A DNA stretch of 64,000 nucleotides from Aeromicrobium phoceense (GCF_013868155.1 NZ_JACEOG010000001.1:1240001-1304000); one strand, 5' to 3'. Shown: positions 33,490-42,124, counted from the first letter of the stretch. Numbers and translations are program-made. Notes: generated from the letters alone by a model not told the origin.

Positions 33490-34827
33490 ATGAGCGTCGT
33501 CTTCATCGCCAACCGCGGCGAGATCGCTGTCCGCATCCTGCGCACGGTCCGCGAGCTCGGGCACCGGGGAGCCGTCGCGTTCCCGGCCGTCGACGCCGAT
33601 CTGCCGTACGTCATGGAGGCCGACCTCTCGGTCGAGCTGTCGGGCCCGCGCGACTTCGGCGACGTCGAGGCAATGGTCGCCGCGGCGCGCTCGGCCGGTG
33701 CGGACCTCGTGCATCCCGGGTACGGCTTCCTGTCGGAGAATGCCGCCTTCGCCCGGGCCGTCGAGGCGGCCGGGATGGTGTTCGTCGGCCCGTCGCCCGA
33801 CGTGATCGAGCTGATGGGGGACAAGGCCGGGGCACGCACCGCCGCGGTCCGCGCCGGACTGGCCGTGGCGCCGGGGTCCGACGGTGCCGTCGAGACCGTC
33901 GACGAGGCCCGTCAGGCCGCCCTGGACGCCGGCTATCCGGTGATGCTCAAGGCCGTCGCCGGCGGCGGTGGGATCGGCATGGCCGTCGTCCCGGATCCCG
34001 CGTCGTTGGACCGGGCCTTCGAGTCGGTCACGAGCCGGGCCGCGTCGGTCTTCGGTGACAGCCGCGTGATCGTCGAGCGGTACATCGAGCGCTCGCGGCA
34101 CATCGAGGTGCAGGTGATGGGCCTGCCGGGCGGCCGGGCGGTCGCCCTGTCCGAGCGCGACTGCTCGGTCCAGCGCCGTCACCAGAAGGTCGTCGAGGAG
34201 AGCCCGTCCCCGGCGCTCGACCAGGAGGCGCGGGCGAGCCTGCTGCGCCGAGCGGCCGCGCTCACGGAGTCCGTGGGCTACGTCGGCGCGGGCACCATCG
34301 AGTTCATCCACGACCTCGACTCCGGCGAGTCCTTCTTCCTCGAGATGAACACGCGCCTGCAGGTGGAGCACCCCGTCACCGAAGCGGTGCACGGCGTCGA
34401 CCTCGTGGCCTGGCAGCTGAGCATCGCCACCGGCGACCCGACCGTTCCGGAGTACAGCGTCGAGCCGCAGGGCCACGCCATCGAGCTGCGCCTGTACGCG
34501 GAGGACTCCGAGCGGTTCCTCCCGCGACCGGGCGCGATCGAGACGTGGCGGATGCCCGAGGGTGAGGGAGTCCGCGTCGACGCGGGCTACGCCGACGGCA
34601 CGATCGTCACGCCGTTCTTCGACCCCTTGCTGGCGAAGCTGATCGTGTGGGCCCCGTCCCGCGCCGAGGCCGTCGAGCGGGCTCGTGAGGCGCTGGCGGA
34701 GACGGAGATCGTGGGACCGGGCTCGAACCTGGTATTCCTCGCGCGGGTGCTCACCGAGCCGGAGTTCGTCGACGCTACGCACGACACCGGGATCGTCGGA
34801 CGGATGACCGCGGCACCGGTGCGCTAG
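33490..34827 (+). CDS. Biotin carboxylase subunit without carrier domain
   Basis: 445-residue AccC-length biotin carboxylase: FIANRGEIAVRILRT, HPGYGFLSEN, ATP-grasp loop GGGGIGM (near 158-164), SERDCSVQRRHQK and FLEMNTRLQVEHPVTE (283-298). Carboxylates biotin with ATP and bicarbonate. It ends soon after the BC domain, so it needs a carrier from elsewhere, most simply the 71-residue protein at 24515. The loop has Ile where most family members have Arg or Lys, a variant also known in some acyl-CoA carboxylases. ATG 33490 has GGAAG 8 bases upstream; GTG 33481 is also possible. The stop codon overlaps the convergent methyltransferase stop in one CTAG. Confidence 0.92.
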   Translation: MSVVFIANRGEIAVRILRTVRELGHRGAVAFPAVDADLPYVMEADLSVELSGPRDFGDVEAMVAAARSAGADLVHPGYGFLSENAAFARAVEAAGMVFVGPSPDVIELMGDKAGARTAAVRAGLAVAPGSDGAVETVDEARQAALDAGYPVMLKAVAGGGGIGMAVVPDPASLDRAFESVTSRAASVFGDSRVIVERYIERSRHIEVQVMGLPGGRAVALSERDCSVQRRHQKVVEESPSPALDQEARASLLRRAAALTESVGYVGAGTIEFIHDLDSGESFFLEMNTRLQVEHPVTEAVHGVDLVAWQLSIATGDPTVPEYSVEPQGHAIELRLYAEDSERFLPRPGAIETWRMPEGEGVRVDAGYADGTIVTPFFDPLLAKLIVWAPSRAEAVERAREALAETEIVGPGSNLVFLARVLTEPEFVDATHDTGIVGRMTAAPVR

Positions 34828-35396
34828 CGGACCGAGAGGACCCGGAAGCCCTTGCTGCTGGCCACGCGCTCGGCGGGGTGACCGTGGTCGGTGAGCCACT
34901 GCTGGAGCGAGTCGGCCCCGAGGTTCCTGCCGACGACGAGGCGCGCCTCGCCGCCCGGCCGCAGCCGGGGCAGCCACGTGAGCAGCAGCTCGTGCAGGGC
35001 GTCCTTGCCGATCCTGATCGGCGGGTTGGACCAGATCGCGTCGAACCGCAGGTCGGCGGGGACCTGCTCCGGCAGCGCGGTGTGCACGTCGAGCCCGCGC
35101 GCGTTCTCCGCCGTGAGCTCAAGCGCGCGCTCGTTGACGTCGACCGCCCACACCGTGCTGCCGTGCGCGGCGAGCGAGCAGGCGATCGGCCCCCAGCCGC
35201 AGCCGAGGTCGAGGACGGTGGAGCCGGCCGGGGGAGGGCTGCTCTCGGCCAGCAGGATCGCGGTGGCCTTGTCGAGCCGGTCGCCGGAGAAGACGCCGGT
35301 GGAGGTGACGAAGTCGCGCCGTTCGCCCCAGACCTCCACCGAGATCGTGCGGCGCTCGTCCTGGGTGCTGGGCGCGCGATCGAAGTAGTGGCTCAC
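34824..35396 (-). CDS. RsmC-like SAM-dependent methyltransferase
   Basis: 190-residue class I methyltransferase with motif I LDLGCGWGPIAC, VDVNERAL, and the substrate motif SNPPIRIGK (NPP-type, as in RsmC/RsmD small rRNA methyltransferases). It probably methylates a guanine N2 in 16S rRNA, based on family. GTG 35396 overlaps the YjbR gene stop (GTGA). The TAG stop is shared as CTAG with the convergent biotin carboxylase. Confidence 0.87.
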   Translation of the reverse strand: MSHYFDRAPSTQDERRTISVEVWGERRDFVTSTGVFSGDRLDKATAILLAESSPPPAGSTVLDLGCGWGPIACSLAAHGSTVWAVDVNERALELTAENARGLDVHTALPEQVPADLRFDAIWSNPPIRIGKDALHELLLTWLPRLRPGGEARLVVGRNLGADSLQQWLTDHGHPAERVASSKGFRVLSVR

Positions 35397-35758
35397 GCGT
35401 CCTCACCGTGCTCGGCGAGCCACGCCTTGCGGACCGTCGGCTTCGCCGTGACGAGCCAGGCATCGGTGAGCATCTCGCGCAGCTCGTCGGGGTCGACGTC
35501 CTCAGGACGCACGAGCACCGCGTTCGAGTCGAACTTCCGGAAGTGCTCGATCGTGAAGTACGGGGTGGAGGAGTCCTCGACCAGCCCGTCGAGCTCGGCA
35601 CGGTCGACCTTGAAGGCCACGCAGCCGGGGGAGTCGTGCTGGTCGCGCCACCACGCCACCAACCGGCCGCCGGTCTTCACGCCCGGCATGCCCCACGACG
35701 TGCTGGTCTCGGTGTCGGGGAAGCCGAGCAGGAAGGCCTCGATCTCGCTCCACGTCAT
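35393..35758 (-). CDS. MmcQ/YjbR-family protein
   Basis: 121-residue protein of the MmcQ/YjbR (DUF419) family: it begins MTWSEIEAFLLGFPDTE, has WGMPGVKTGGRLVAWW, DQHDSPGCVAFKVD and a C-terminal VRKAWLAEHGE. The family adopts a CyaY-like fold; the molecular role is uncertain, with DNA binding proposed. ATG 35758 is supported by TACCGT exactly 6 bases upstream; the frame's earlier start lacks such a signal. Translationally coupled to the methyltransferase. Confidence 0.82.
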   Translation of the reverse strand: MTWSEIEAFLLGFPDTETSTSWGMPGVKTGGRLVAWWRDQHDSPGCVAFKVDRAELDGLVEDSSTPYFTIEHFRKFDSNAVLVRPEDVDPDELREMLTDAWLVTAKPTVRKAWLAEHGEDA

Positions 35759-35770
35759 GGAGCAACGGTA
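35759..35770 (-). promoter_or_regulatory. Leaderless promoter -10 element of YjbR gene
   Basis: On the minus strand TACCGT (35770-35765) is 6 bases before ATG 35758. The same hexamer stands at the same distance from truA and the phosphoesterase start. Confidence 0.62.
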
Positions 35771-35790
35771 CGCCCGCACGCGGGCTCGCC

Positions 35791-35884
35791 GGTCGAGTGC
35801 TCGCGAGGAACGAGCGAGTGTATCGAGACCATGGCGCGGCTGATCTCGATACAGCGTCTCGCTGCGCTCGCCGCCACTCGATCA
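35791..35884. repeat. Dispersed palindromic repeat pair, copies 3a-3b
   Basis: Copies at 35791-35830 (GGTCGAGTGCTCGCGAGG ... TATCGAGACC) and 35841-35884 (TGATCTCGATACAGCG ... CACTCGATCA). The second provides the stop codon (minus-strand TGA, 35884-35882) of the Nudix gene, as copy 2a does for the gene ending at 16493. Confidence 0.8.
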
Positions 35885-36340
35885 CCGAGCGGCGGGCAGA
35901 CGTTCCAGGAACACCGCCTGGGCCGCGACGACGGCCTCGGCGGCGTCCTCGAGGCCGAACCAGGCGACCCGGTCGATCTCGGGGAACGCCTGCATCGTGC
36001 CGGAGCCGGGCGGCCACTCGAGGTCGAAGGTGCCGGGCACGACCACCGTGGGATCCAGGTCGGCCTCGACGGCCCAGACCACGACGTCCTTGCGCGACTG
36101 GCGCACCGAGCCGAGGTCCACCCAGGGGCCGTCGGGAACGGGGACGCCGAGCTCCTCGAGGAACTCGCGCCGGGCCGCGTCGGCGGGCTGCTCGCCCTCC
36201 TCGACCACGCCCTTGGGGATCGACCAGGCCCGCTCGTGGCGCTTCGCCCAGAACGGTCCGCCGAGGTGTCCGAGCAGCACCTCGCGCCGTCCGTCGCGCA
36301 CGCGGTGCAGGAGGATCCCGGCGCTGAGCAGGCGCGCCAT
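35882..36340 (-). CDS. Nudix hydrolase
   Basis: 152-residue Nudix protein. The Nudix box is intact in GVVEEGEQPADAARREFLEE (G-x5-E-x7-REUxEE), preceded by WSIPKG. It hydrolyses a nucleoside-diphosphate-linked compound; substrate unknown. I use ATG 36340, whose A is shared with the truA stop (TGATG); GTG 36343 is an in-frame alternative. The stop lies within a palindromic repeat. Confidence 0.88.
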   Translation of the reverse strand: MARLLSAGILLHRVRDGRREVLLGHLGGPFWAKRHERAWSIPKGVVEEGEQPADAARREFLEELGVPVPDGPWVDLGSVRQSRKDVVVWAVEADLDPTVVVPGTFDLEWPPGSGTMQAFPEIDRVAWFGLEDAAEAVVAAQAVFLERLPAAR

Positions 36341-37128
36341 CACTCGTCCCGGCGCCGGCGCGACTCCTCGACGCGTGCGGCGAGCTGGTCGTCGGCGGGA
36401 TAGACGACCTCCTCGAGCACGAGGCCGTGGGCCGGCATCACCTTCACGCGGGGATCGCGGGTCTCGGCGGCGAGGATCTCGGCCGCGAACCGCGGCTCAT
36501 ACCGCCGCTCGCCCACGGCGACGAGACAGCCCATCAGCGATCGCACCATCGAGTGGCAGAAGGCGTCCGCGCGGACCGTGGTGGCGATCGTCTCGCCGCC
36601 GCGCACCGTGCGGAGCGTGAGCAGGTTGCGGATCGTCGTGGCGCCCTCGCGCTGCTTGCAGAACGACGCGAAGTCGTGCTCGCCGAGCAGGTGCTGGGCC
36701 GCCTCGTTCATGAGGCCGACGTCGAGCGGGCGCGGGGCCGCCGCGACCATGCGTCGCTGCATCGGGTCGGGGCCCGCCGGGTGGTCGGTCATGCGGTAGA
36801 CGTAGCGGCGCTCGATCGCGGCGAAGCGGGCGTCGAAGTGCTCGGGGGCCTGGGTGACGCGCAGGATCCGGATGTCCTCCGGGACGATCCGGCGCAGCCG
36901 CCGCTCGAGCACACCGGGGTGGCTGTCGACGTCGACGTGGGCGACCTGGCCGCGCGCGTGGACGCCCGCGTCGGTGCGTCCCGCGACCGTGAGGCGCGGC
37001 GGCTCGGGCAGGCGCAGCACGGTGCCGAGCGCGGCCTCGATCTCGCCCTGCACGGTCCGCAGCCCCGGTTGGGTGGCCCAGCCCCTGAACTCGGTCCCGT
37101 CGTAGGCCAGGTCGATCCGCATGCGCAC
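36340..37128 (-). CDS. truA: tRNA pseudouridine(38-40) synthase TruA
   Basis: 262-residue TruA, converting uridine to pseudouridine in the anticodon stem-loop of tRNA. The catalytic aspartate lies in GRTDAGVHARGQVAH; also YDGTEFRGWATQPG, RRYVYRM and FCHSMVRSLMG are diagnostic. GTG 37128 is chosen because TACCGT lies exactly 6 bases before it, a leaderless signature; ATG 37122 is two codons later. In many bacteria truA follows rplQ; here it stands apart, followed by a Nudix gene. Confidence 0.95.
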   Translation of the reverse strand: MRMRIDLAYDGTEFRGWATQPGLRTVQGEIEAALGTVLRLPEPPRLTVAGRTDAGVHARGQVAHVDVDSHPGVLERRLRRIVPEDIRILRVTQAPEHFDARFAAIERRYVYRMTDHPAGPDPMQRRMVAAAPRPLDVGLMNEAAQHLLGEHDFASFCKQREGATTIRNLLTLRTVRGGETIATTVRADAFCHSMVRSLMGCLVAVGERRYEPRFAAEILAAETRDPRVKVMPAHGLVLEEVVYPADDQLAARVEESRRRRDE

Positions 37129-37197
37129 GGGTCCACGGTACGCGCCGGCGACTCCCGCCCGGATGACGGATCCGACGGAGCGACCTACCGTGGAAGG
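37129..37197. promoter_or_regulatory. Divergent leaderless promoters (truA / phosphoesterase)
   Basis: TACCGT-N6-GTG occurs on both strands: minus 37140-37135 for truA GTG 37128, and plus 37186-37191 for GTG 37198. Neither gene has a ribosome site. Confidence 0.65.
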
Positions 37198-38412
37198 GTG
37201 CGCACCGTGCCCGTGCTGGTCGCGGCACTGGCCACCTCAGTGCTGCCGGCGGTCCCTCCTGCTGCGGCGACCCCGTCGGGCATCCACCGGATCCTGCTCA
37301 CGCCCACCGCGACGCCCGACCGCTCGCAGTACGTGTCCTGGAGCCGTGCCTCCGCCTCCTCCGGCCAGCGCGTCGTGGCCGTGGCGTCGAACGGTCTCAC
37401 CGTCACCACCCCCGCGCGCCGCAAGCTGGGCACGACACCGGGCACGGCCGGGAGCCGGCAGTACCGCTACGTCGCCAGCCTCGCCGGTCTCGCGCCGTCG
37501 ACCCGGTACCGCTACCGGATCGTGGGTCGCGGGGTGACCACGCGGTGGCGCGCCTTCACCACCGCGGGACCGGCGAACCGCTCCTTCCGGCTGCTGCAGT
37601 TCGGGGACACCCAGAACGACAACGACGGCATCCCGGACCGCATCATCACGAGGGCGACCGAGCGGTTCCCCGACGCGAGGCTGCTCCTGCAGGCGGGCGA
37701 CGTCGTGAACAAGCCGTGGGTGGGTCGCGAGTGGTCCCAGCTCCACGAGGCGCTCTCGCCGGCCGGGCAGTGGCGCAACTGGATCTCGTCCATCGGCAAC
37801 CACGAGCAGTGCCGGCTCAAGTCACCGTGCCGCTCGGGCGCGGGGCGGGGATTCCGCTCCTACTTCCAGTTCCCCTCCAACGGGTTCCCCGACCAGCGCC
37901 GGACGTGGTTCTTCGTCGACCAAGGACCGGCCCGGGTCATCGTGCTCGACACGTTCGCCTCCGACCTGCGGCCGCAGCGGTCGTTCCTCGCCCACGCCCT
38001 GCGGACGAACCGGCGGCCGTGGTCGATCGTGCTGATGCACAGCGGGCCGTTCGCCTCGGTGGGCGACCGGAGGAACACCGAGATGAGGAAGTGGTTCCTG
38101 CCGACGCTGGAGAGGTACGACGCCGACCTCGTGCTGTCGGGTCACGACCACTCGTACGCCCGCGGCCGCAAGGCGGGCGTCACCTACCTGACGTCGGTCA
38201 GCGGGCCGAAGTACTACGACTCCTCGAGCCGGGACTGGAGGGCGGGCGGGGCCACGCGGGTGAAGGCCGCGTATCGCACGTCGACCTACCAGGTGATCAC
38301 CGTGACGCCCACGAGCCTGAAGGTGCGCGCGGTCGTGGGGCACCGCGGCAAGGACGCACGACCCGCGACGAAGGTGGGCCAGACCTTCGACGGGTTCACG
38401 CTCACGCGGTGA
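37198..38412 (+). CDS. Secreted metallophosphoesterase with FN3-like N-terminal domain
   Basis: 404-residue exported phosphoesterase. The first ~25 residues form a signal peptide (VPVLVAALATSVLPAVPPAAA), then an Ig/FN3-like purple-acid-phosphatase N domain (SQYVSWSRA to RAFTTAGPA), then a calcineurin-like catalytic domain with metal motifs FGDTQ, AGDVVNK, GNHEQC, LMHSGPF and GHDHSY. It resembles bacterial purple acid phosphatase-like enzymes, acting outside the membrane to release phosphate; substrate unproven. GTG 37198 fits a leaderless start and puts the signal peptide at the very N-terminus. Confidence 0.88.
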   Translation: MRTVPVLVAALATSVLPAVPPAAATPSGIHRILLTPTATPDRSQYVSWSRASASSGQRVVAVASNGLTVTTPARRKLGTTPGTAGSRQYRYVASLAGLAPSTRYRYRIVGRGVTTRWRAFTTAGPANRSFRLLQFGDTQNDNDGIPDRIITRATERFPDARLLLQAGDVVNKPWVGREWSQLHEALSPAGQWRNWISSIGNHEQCRLKSPCRSGAGRGFRSYFQFPSNGFPDQRRTWFFVDQGPARVIVLDTFASDLRPQRSFLAHALRTNRRPWSIVLMHSGPFASVGDRRNTEMRKWFLPTLERYDADLVLSGHDHSYARGRKAGVTYLTSVSGPKYYDSSSRDWRAGGATRVKAAYRTSTYQVITVTPTSLKVRAVVGHRGKDARPATKVGQTFDGFTLTR

Positions 38413-38427
38413 TCCCGCGCCCGCGGC

Positions 38428-39063
38428 TCAGGTGGTGACGAACTTCAGCGCCAGATCTGCGTACTGCAGGCCGATCGCCGAGGGGGAGCGCGGGCCGCCC
38501 TCGACGTACCAGCGGCTGACGTCGATGCAGACCGACATCAGCAGGCGGCGCGTGCCGGGGAGGTCGGGCACGGAGAACTGCCCGCTCGCGACCCCGGCGG
38601 CCAGGATCTCGTCGAGCAGCGCCATCGTCGCCCGCCGGACCTCGACGACCTCGGCGAAGTGCTCGTCGGTGAGCACCTGCATGTCGTTGTGGACGGGCCG
38701 GGCGATGAGGCTCCACTCCGCGTGCCAGGCGGCGTACGTGGCGACGAAGTGCCGCAGGCGCTCCGCGGGGTCGGTGCTGAAGCGCAACGCCTGGACCAGG
38801 GCCTCGCACGAGGCCGAGTGACCGTGCATGACGATGCGGAAGAACAGCTCCTCCTTGGAGGAGAAGTGGATGTAGATCGCTCCCGGGCTCATCTGCGCGC
38901 GCTGGGCGATCATCCGGGTCGAGGCGCCGTGGTAGCCGACCTCGTTGAACACCAGGGTGGCGCCGACGAGGATCTTGCGGGCGGCGCCCTCGGCCCGCGG
39001 CTGCCAGAAGGTGGCCACCCGCAGCGCGTCGTGGGCGGGGTCTGCGCTGGCTCGGGTGCTCAC
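38428..39063 (-). CDS. TetR-family transcriptional regulator
   Basis: 211-residue TetR protein paralogous to the regulator at 23717: AEGAARKILVGATLVFNEVG, ASTRMIAQRAQMSPGAIYIHF, and a C-terminal CIDVSRWYVEG, GLQYADLAL. GTG 39063 with a GGAGAG ribosome site. It lies 111 bases after the CoA-transferase in the same direction and may be the last gene of the synthetase/CoA-transferase operon. No palindrome of its own is obvious upstream; the CTAAGC sites at 42321 and 24858 may be shared with its paralogue. Confidence 0.85.
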   Translation of the reverse strand: MSTRASADPAHDALRVATFWQPRAEGAARKILVGATLVFNEVGYHGASTRMIAQRAQMSPGAIYIHFSSKEELFFRIVMHGHSASCEALVQALRFSTDPAERLRHFVATYAAWHAEWSLIARPVHNDMQVLTDEHFAEVVEVRRATMALLDEILAAGVASGQFSVPDLPGTRRLLMSVCIDVSRWYVEGGPRSPSAIGLQYADLALKFVTT

Positions 39064-39174
39064 TCGTCTCTCCGTCTCGCCCGCGTCACGGGGGTCGAGG
39101 ACGCGTGGTGGGAATGCTAGGTGGCCGCTCGCGCGGGTGACAAGGCAGGCGCGGCCGCCCGGAGCCGGGCCGGC

Positions 39175-40335
39175 TCAGGCCGGGGGACGCCGGTCCCGCA
39201 GGGCGGCACGGATCGGTCCGAGCACCTCCTCGTCGTGCTCCCCGATCGCCGGGACCCGGAGCCGGCGCGGCCCGTCGGCCAGCCCGACCGAGGTCATCGG
39301 CCCCGGCGCGGCGACGGTGCGCCCGGCGGGGGACGTCACGCGGACCACGCTCTCGTCCCCTCGCGCGTCGAGGTGCCGCACGGCCTCGTCCAGCTCGCGG
39401 ACGGGGCCGGACGGGACCGCCAGCTCGCGCATGAGGGCGAGGATGTCGTCGCACGCGCGGTCGCGGCACCACTGCGCCAGGTACTCGTCGACCTCGTCAC
39501 GGCCGGTCAGCACGGCCTCGTCGTACGGCAGCTGCTCGGCCCAGTCGTCGCGGCCGACGGCGCGGCAGAACCGCTCCCACTTGACGGGGCCGACGGGGGC
39601 CAGGTGCACGAAGCCGTCGCGGGCGGCGTACGTGTTCGCAATCGACACGGGCACCCGGTTGCCCTCCCGCATGTAGGGGCGCCCGTCGAGCGACTCGTGG
39701 ATGTCGTGGGCGAGCAGGCCCATGTAGGAGCTCAGCATGTTGACGTCGACGAACTGGGCCTCGGGCGAGACGTCGCGGACGCGCAGCGCCATCAGCACCG
39801 ACATCGTGGCGCGGTAGGCGGTGATGTGGTCGGCGACGAAGGTGCCGATGAACATGGGGTCGCCCTCGGGCGTCCCGGTCATCTGCGGGATGCCGCTCAT
39901 GCCCTGGATGATGCCGTCGAAGGCGAGCATCGCCCGGTCGGGACTGGTCGCGCCGAAGCCGGTGATGTGGACCATGATGATCGACGGGTTCACCGCCTTC
40001 AGGGCCTCGAACCCCCAGCCGAGCCGCTCGGGCACCTCGACGCTGTAGTTCGTCACCACGACGTCCGAGTCCTCCACGAGGCGCAGCAGCGCCGCCAGGT
40101 CGTCCGGCTCCTTGAGGTTCAGCACCACGCTGCGCTTGCCACGGTTCTGCGCCGAGAAGTAGATGCTGTCGTCGTCGGCCAGGGGCATCGCCTGACGAGC
40201 GAGCTCGCCCCCGGGCGGCTCGACCTTGATGACGTCGGCCCCGTGGTCGGCCAGGATCTGTCCGGTGTGCGGCCCCGCGATCGCGTGGGTCAGCTCCAGG
40301 ACCCGGATCCCGTCGAGGGCAGGCGTGGTCGCCAT
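39175..40335 (-). CDS. CaiB/BaiF-family class III CoA-transferase
   Basis: 386-residue family III CoA-transferase, moving CoA between carboxylic acids via an enzyme-bound aspartyl thioester. It starts LDGIRVLELTHAIAGPHTGQ, has ADHGADVIKVEPP, and the conserved DGIIQGMSGIPQMTG / GDPMFIGTFVADHITAY segment with the expected Asp. ATG 40335 follows GGAG by 7 bases; GTG 40356 overlapping the previous stop is an alternative. It is downstream of an acyl-CoA synthetase (17-base gap), so the pair offers two routes to the acyl-CoA, typical of bile acid, carnitine or aromatic acid degradation. Substrate unknown. Confidence 0.9.
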   Translation of the reverse strand: MATTPALDGIRVLELTHAIAGPHTGQILADHGADVIKVEPPGGELARQAMPLADDDSIYFSAQNRGKRSVVLNLKEPDDLAALLRLVEDSDVVVTNYSVEVPERLGWGFEALKAVNPSIIMVHITGFGATSPDRAMLAFDGIIQGMSGIPQMTGTPEGDPMFIGTFVADHITAYRATMSVLMALRVRDVSPEAQFVDVNMLSSYMGLLAHDIHESLDGRPYMREGNRVPVSIANTYAARDGFVHLAPVGPVKWERFCRAVGRDDWAEQLPYDEAVLTGRDEVDEYLAQWCRDRACDDILALMRELAVPSGPVRELDEAVRHLDARGDESVVRVTSPAGRTVAAPGPMTSVGLADGPRRLRVPAIGEHDEEVLGPIRAALRDRRPPA

Positions 40336-40352
40336 GGGCGCTCCGTCCGACG

Positions 40353-42083
40353 TCACTGCGGCGCGATCGACGAGGCCAGCTTCTCCAGGCCGACCTTCGA
40401 CACCTTGCCGGTCGGCGCCAGCGGCATCTCGTCGATGATCTCGACGCGCGGGATCTTGTACGTGGCCATGTGGTCGCGGCACCACGCCAGCAGGTCGTCG
40501 GCCGTGACCTCGGACGCCGCCCCGGGCTCGAGCTGCACGTAGGCGACGGGCACCTGGCCCTTCTTCGGGTCCGCGATGCCGATCACGCCGCAGGCGGCGA
40601 TGCGGGGGTGCCGGCTGAAGAGGTGCTCCAGCTCGGAGGGGAACACGCTCATGCCGTTGACCTTGAGCATCTCCTTGGTGCGGCCGAGGTAGTGCAGCGC
40701 GCCTGTCTCGTCGACCATGCCGATGTCACCGGTGTGGAGCCACCCGTCGCGCAGCGTCTCGGCCGTCGCGTCCGGCCGGTTGTGGTAGCCGCGCATCATG
40801 CTGGGGGAGCGCACGATGATCTGGCCCTCTTCACCCACCGGGAGCAGCTCGCCTGACTGGAAGTCGACGATCGCCACCTCGGTGCCGGGGATCGGGATGC
40901 CGGTGAAGCCGGGCCGGCCCTTCAGGTCGGCGTCGTCCTGCTGCAGCCCGAGGGTGAACGTGTCCAGGGTGTGGTCCTCGGTCATGCCGTAGGAGCTCTC
41001 GCGGATGATGCCCGGGGCGCCGGTCTCGCGCGCCCACCGCTCGCGGATCTCGACCGTGAGCTTGGTGACGAAGGACATCGTCACGGGGGACTTCATGGAG
41101 GCCAGCGACAGGCCCGAGTCCTTCGCCGTGTCCAGGAGCTCGAGGTAGCTGTCGACCGTTCCGGCCATGGCGGTCACGCCGTACGTGTCGATGGACCGCA
41201 GGACCTCCTCGGCGTCCCAGCGGTAGTGCAGCACGCAGGTGCCGCCGGTCATGACGGACACGAGGAACGCGTCCTCGCCGGCGATCCAGAACACCGGGAC
41301 GAACACGAGGCTCACCGTGTCCGGGCCGCCGCCGAAGCCGAACTGCCCGCCGCTCACGGCGGTGTAGAGCATGTCGGCCTGCGTGTGCTCGCAGCCCTTG
41401 GGCATGCCGGTCGTGCCGCCCGTGTAGTTCAGCGCCGCGAGGGCGTGGGGGTCGTCGGGGTCGGCCGGCACGGGCAGGTCGTCGCGGTCGACGACCGAGA
41501 GGAAGCGCGTCGTGTCGGGGGTGACCGGCGCGTCGGCCACCATGCCGCGCGGGAGGTCGGCGCCGTCCGGCAGGAAGTCGGTGTTGGCCGAGGCGATGAC
41601 CTCGGCGACGTCGGTGCCCTCGCCGCCCGCACGGAACTCCGTGGCGACCTCGTCGAGGATGAAGGCGAAGGTGGCGGCCGAGTCGAGCAGCTCGTAGTTG
41701 ATCTCCTCGCGGCGGAACATCGGGTTCACCGGGACGTGCACGCCACCGGCCTTCAGGATGCCGAAGAACGCGATGATGAACTGCGGGCAGTTCGGCATCA
41801 TCACGGCGGCCCGGTCGCCGGGGGCGAAGCCGCGGTGCACGAGGTACGCGGCGACCCGGTCGCTCGCGCGGTCCAGCTCGGCGTACGTGACCGTCCGCCC
41901 GTGGTAGACGATCGCGGCGTGGTCGGGGCGCTCCGAGGCCCACGACCGGAGGTAGTGCGTGACCGTGGACTCCCCGAACGGGTAGTCGACGGTGCGCCCG
42001 ACCGCCTTGGGCCAGGCGCGCCGGCGGAGGTCCGCCAGGTTCGCCAGGTAGGAATCGATCTCGCGGTGGAACTGCTCCGACAT
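40353..42083 (-). CDS. Acyl-CoA synthetase (AMP-forming)
   Basis: 576-residue ANL ligase, paralogue of the enzyme at 21918: P-loop YTGGTTGMPKG, SSYGMTEDH, DGWLHTGDIG, LGRTKEMLKVNGMSVFP and C-terminal lysine motif PTGKVSKVGLEK. I use ATG 42083; GTG 42089 two codons earlier has a better-spaced AGAGG. An AGTTGAA-N6-TTCA operator and a CRP-like 8/10 site lie 42-84 bases upstream. It activates a carboxylic acid for the CoA-transferase and beta-oxidation genes. Confidence 0.9.
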   Translation of the reverse strand: MSEQFHREIDSYLANLADLRRRAWPKAVGRTVDYPFGESTVTHYLRSWASERPDHAAIVYHGRTVTYAELDRASDRVAAYLVHRGFAPGDRAAVMMPNCPQFIIAFFGILKAGGVHVPVNPMFRREEINYELLDSAATFAFILDEVATEFRAGGEGTDVAEVIASANTDFLPDGADLPRGMVADAPVTPDTTRFLSVVDRDDLPVPADPDDPHALAALNYTGGTTGMPKGCEHTQADMLYTAVSGGQFGFGGGPDTVSLVFVPVFWIAGEDAFLVSVMTGGTCVLHYRWDAEEVLRSIDTYGVTAMAGTVDSYLELLDTAKDSGLSLASMKSPVTMSFVTKLTVEIRERWARETGAPGIIRESSYGMTEDHTLDTFTLGLQQDDADLKGRPGFTGIPIPGTEVAIVDFQSGELLPVGEEGQIIVRSPSMMRGYHNRPDATAETLRDGWLHTGDIGMVDETGALHYLGRTKEMLKVNGMSVFPSELEHLFSRHPRIAACGVIGIADPKKGQVPVAYVQLEPGAASEVTADDLLAWCRDHMATYKIPRVEIIDEMPLAPTGKVSKVGLEKLASSIAPQ

Positions 42084-42124
42084 CCTCACAGGAAACGCAC
42101 CTCTCGGCCGACGATCTGACTTGA

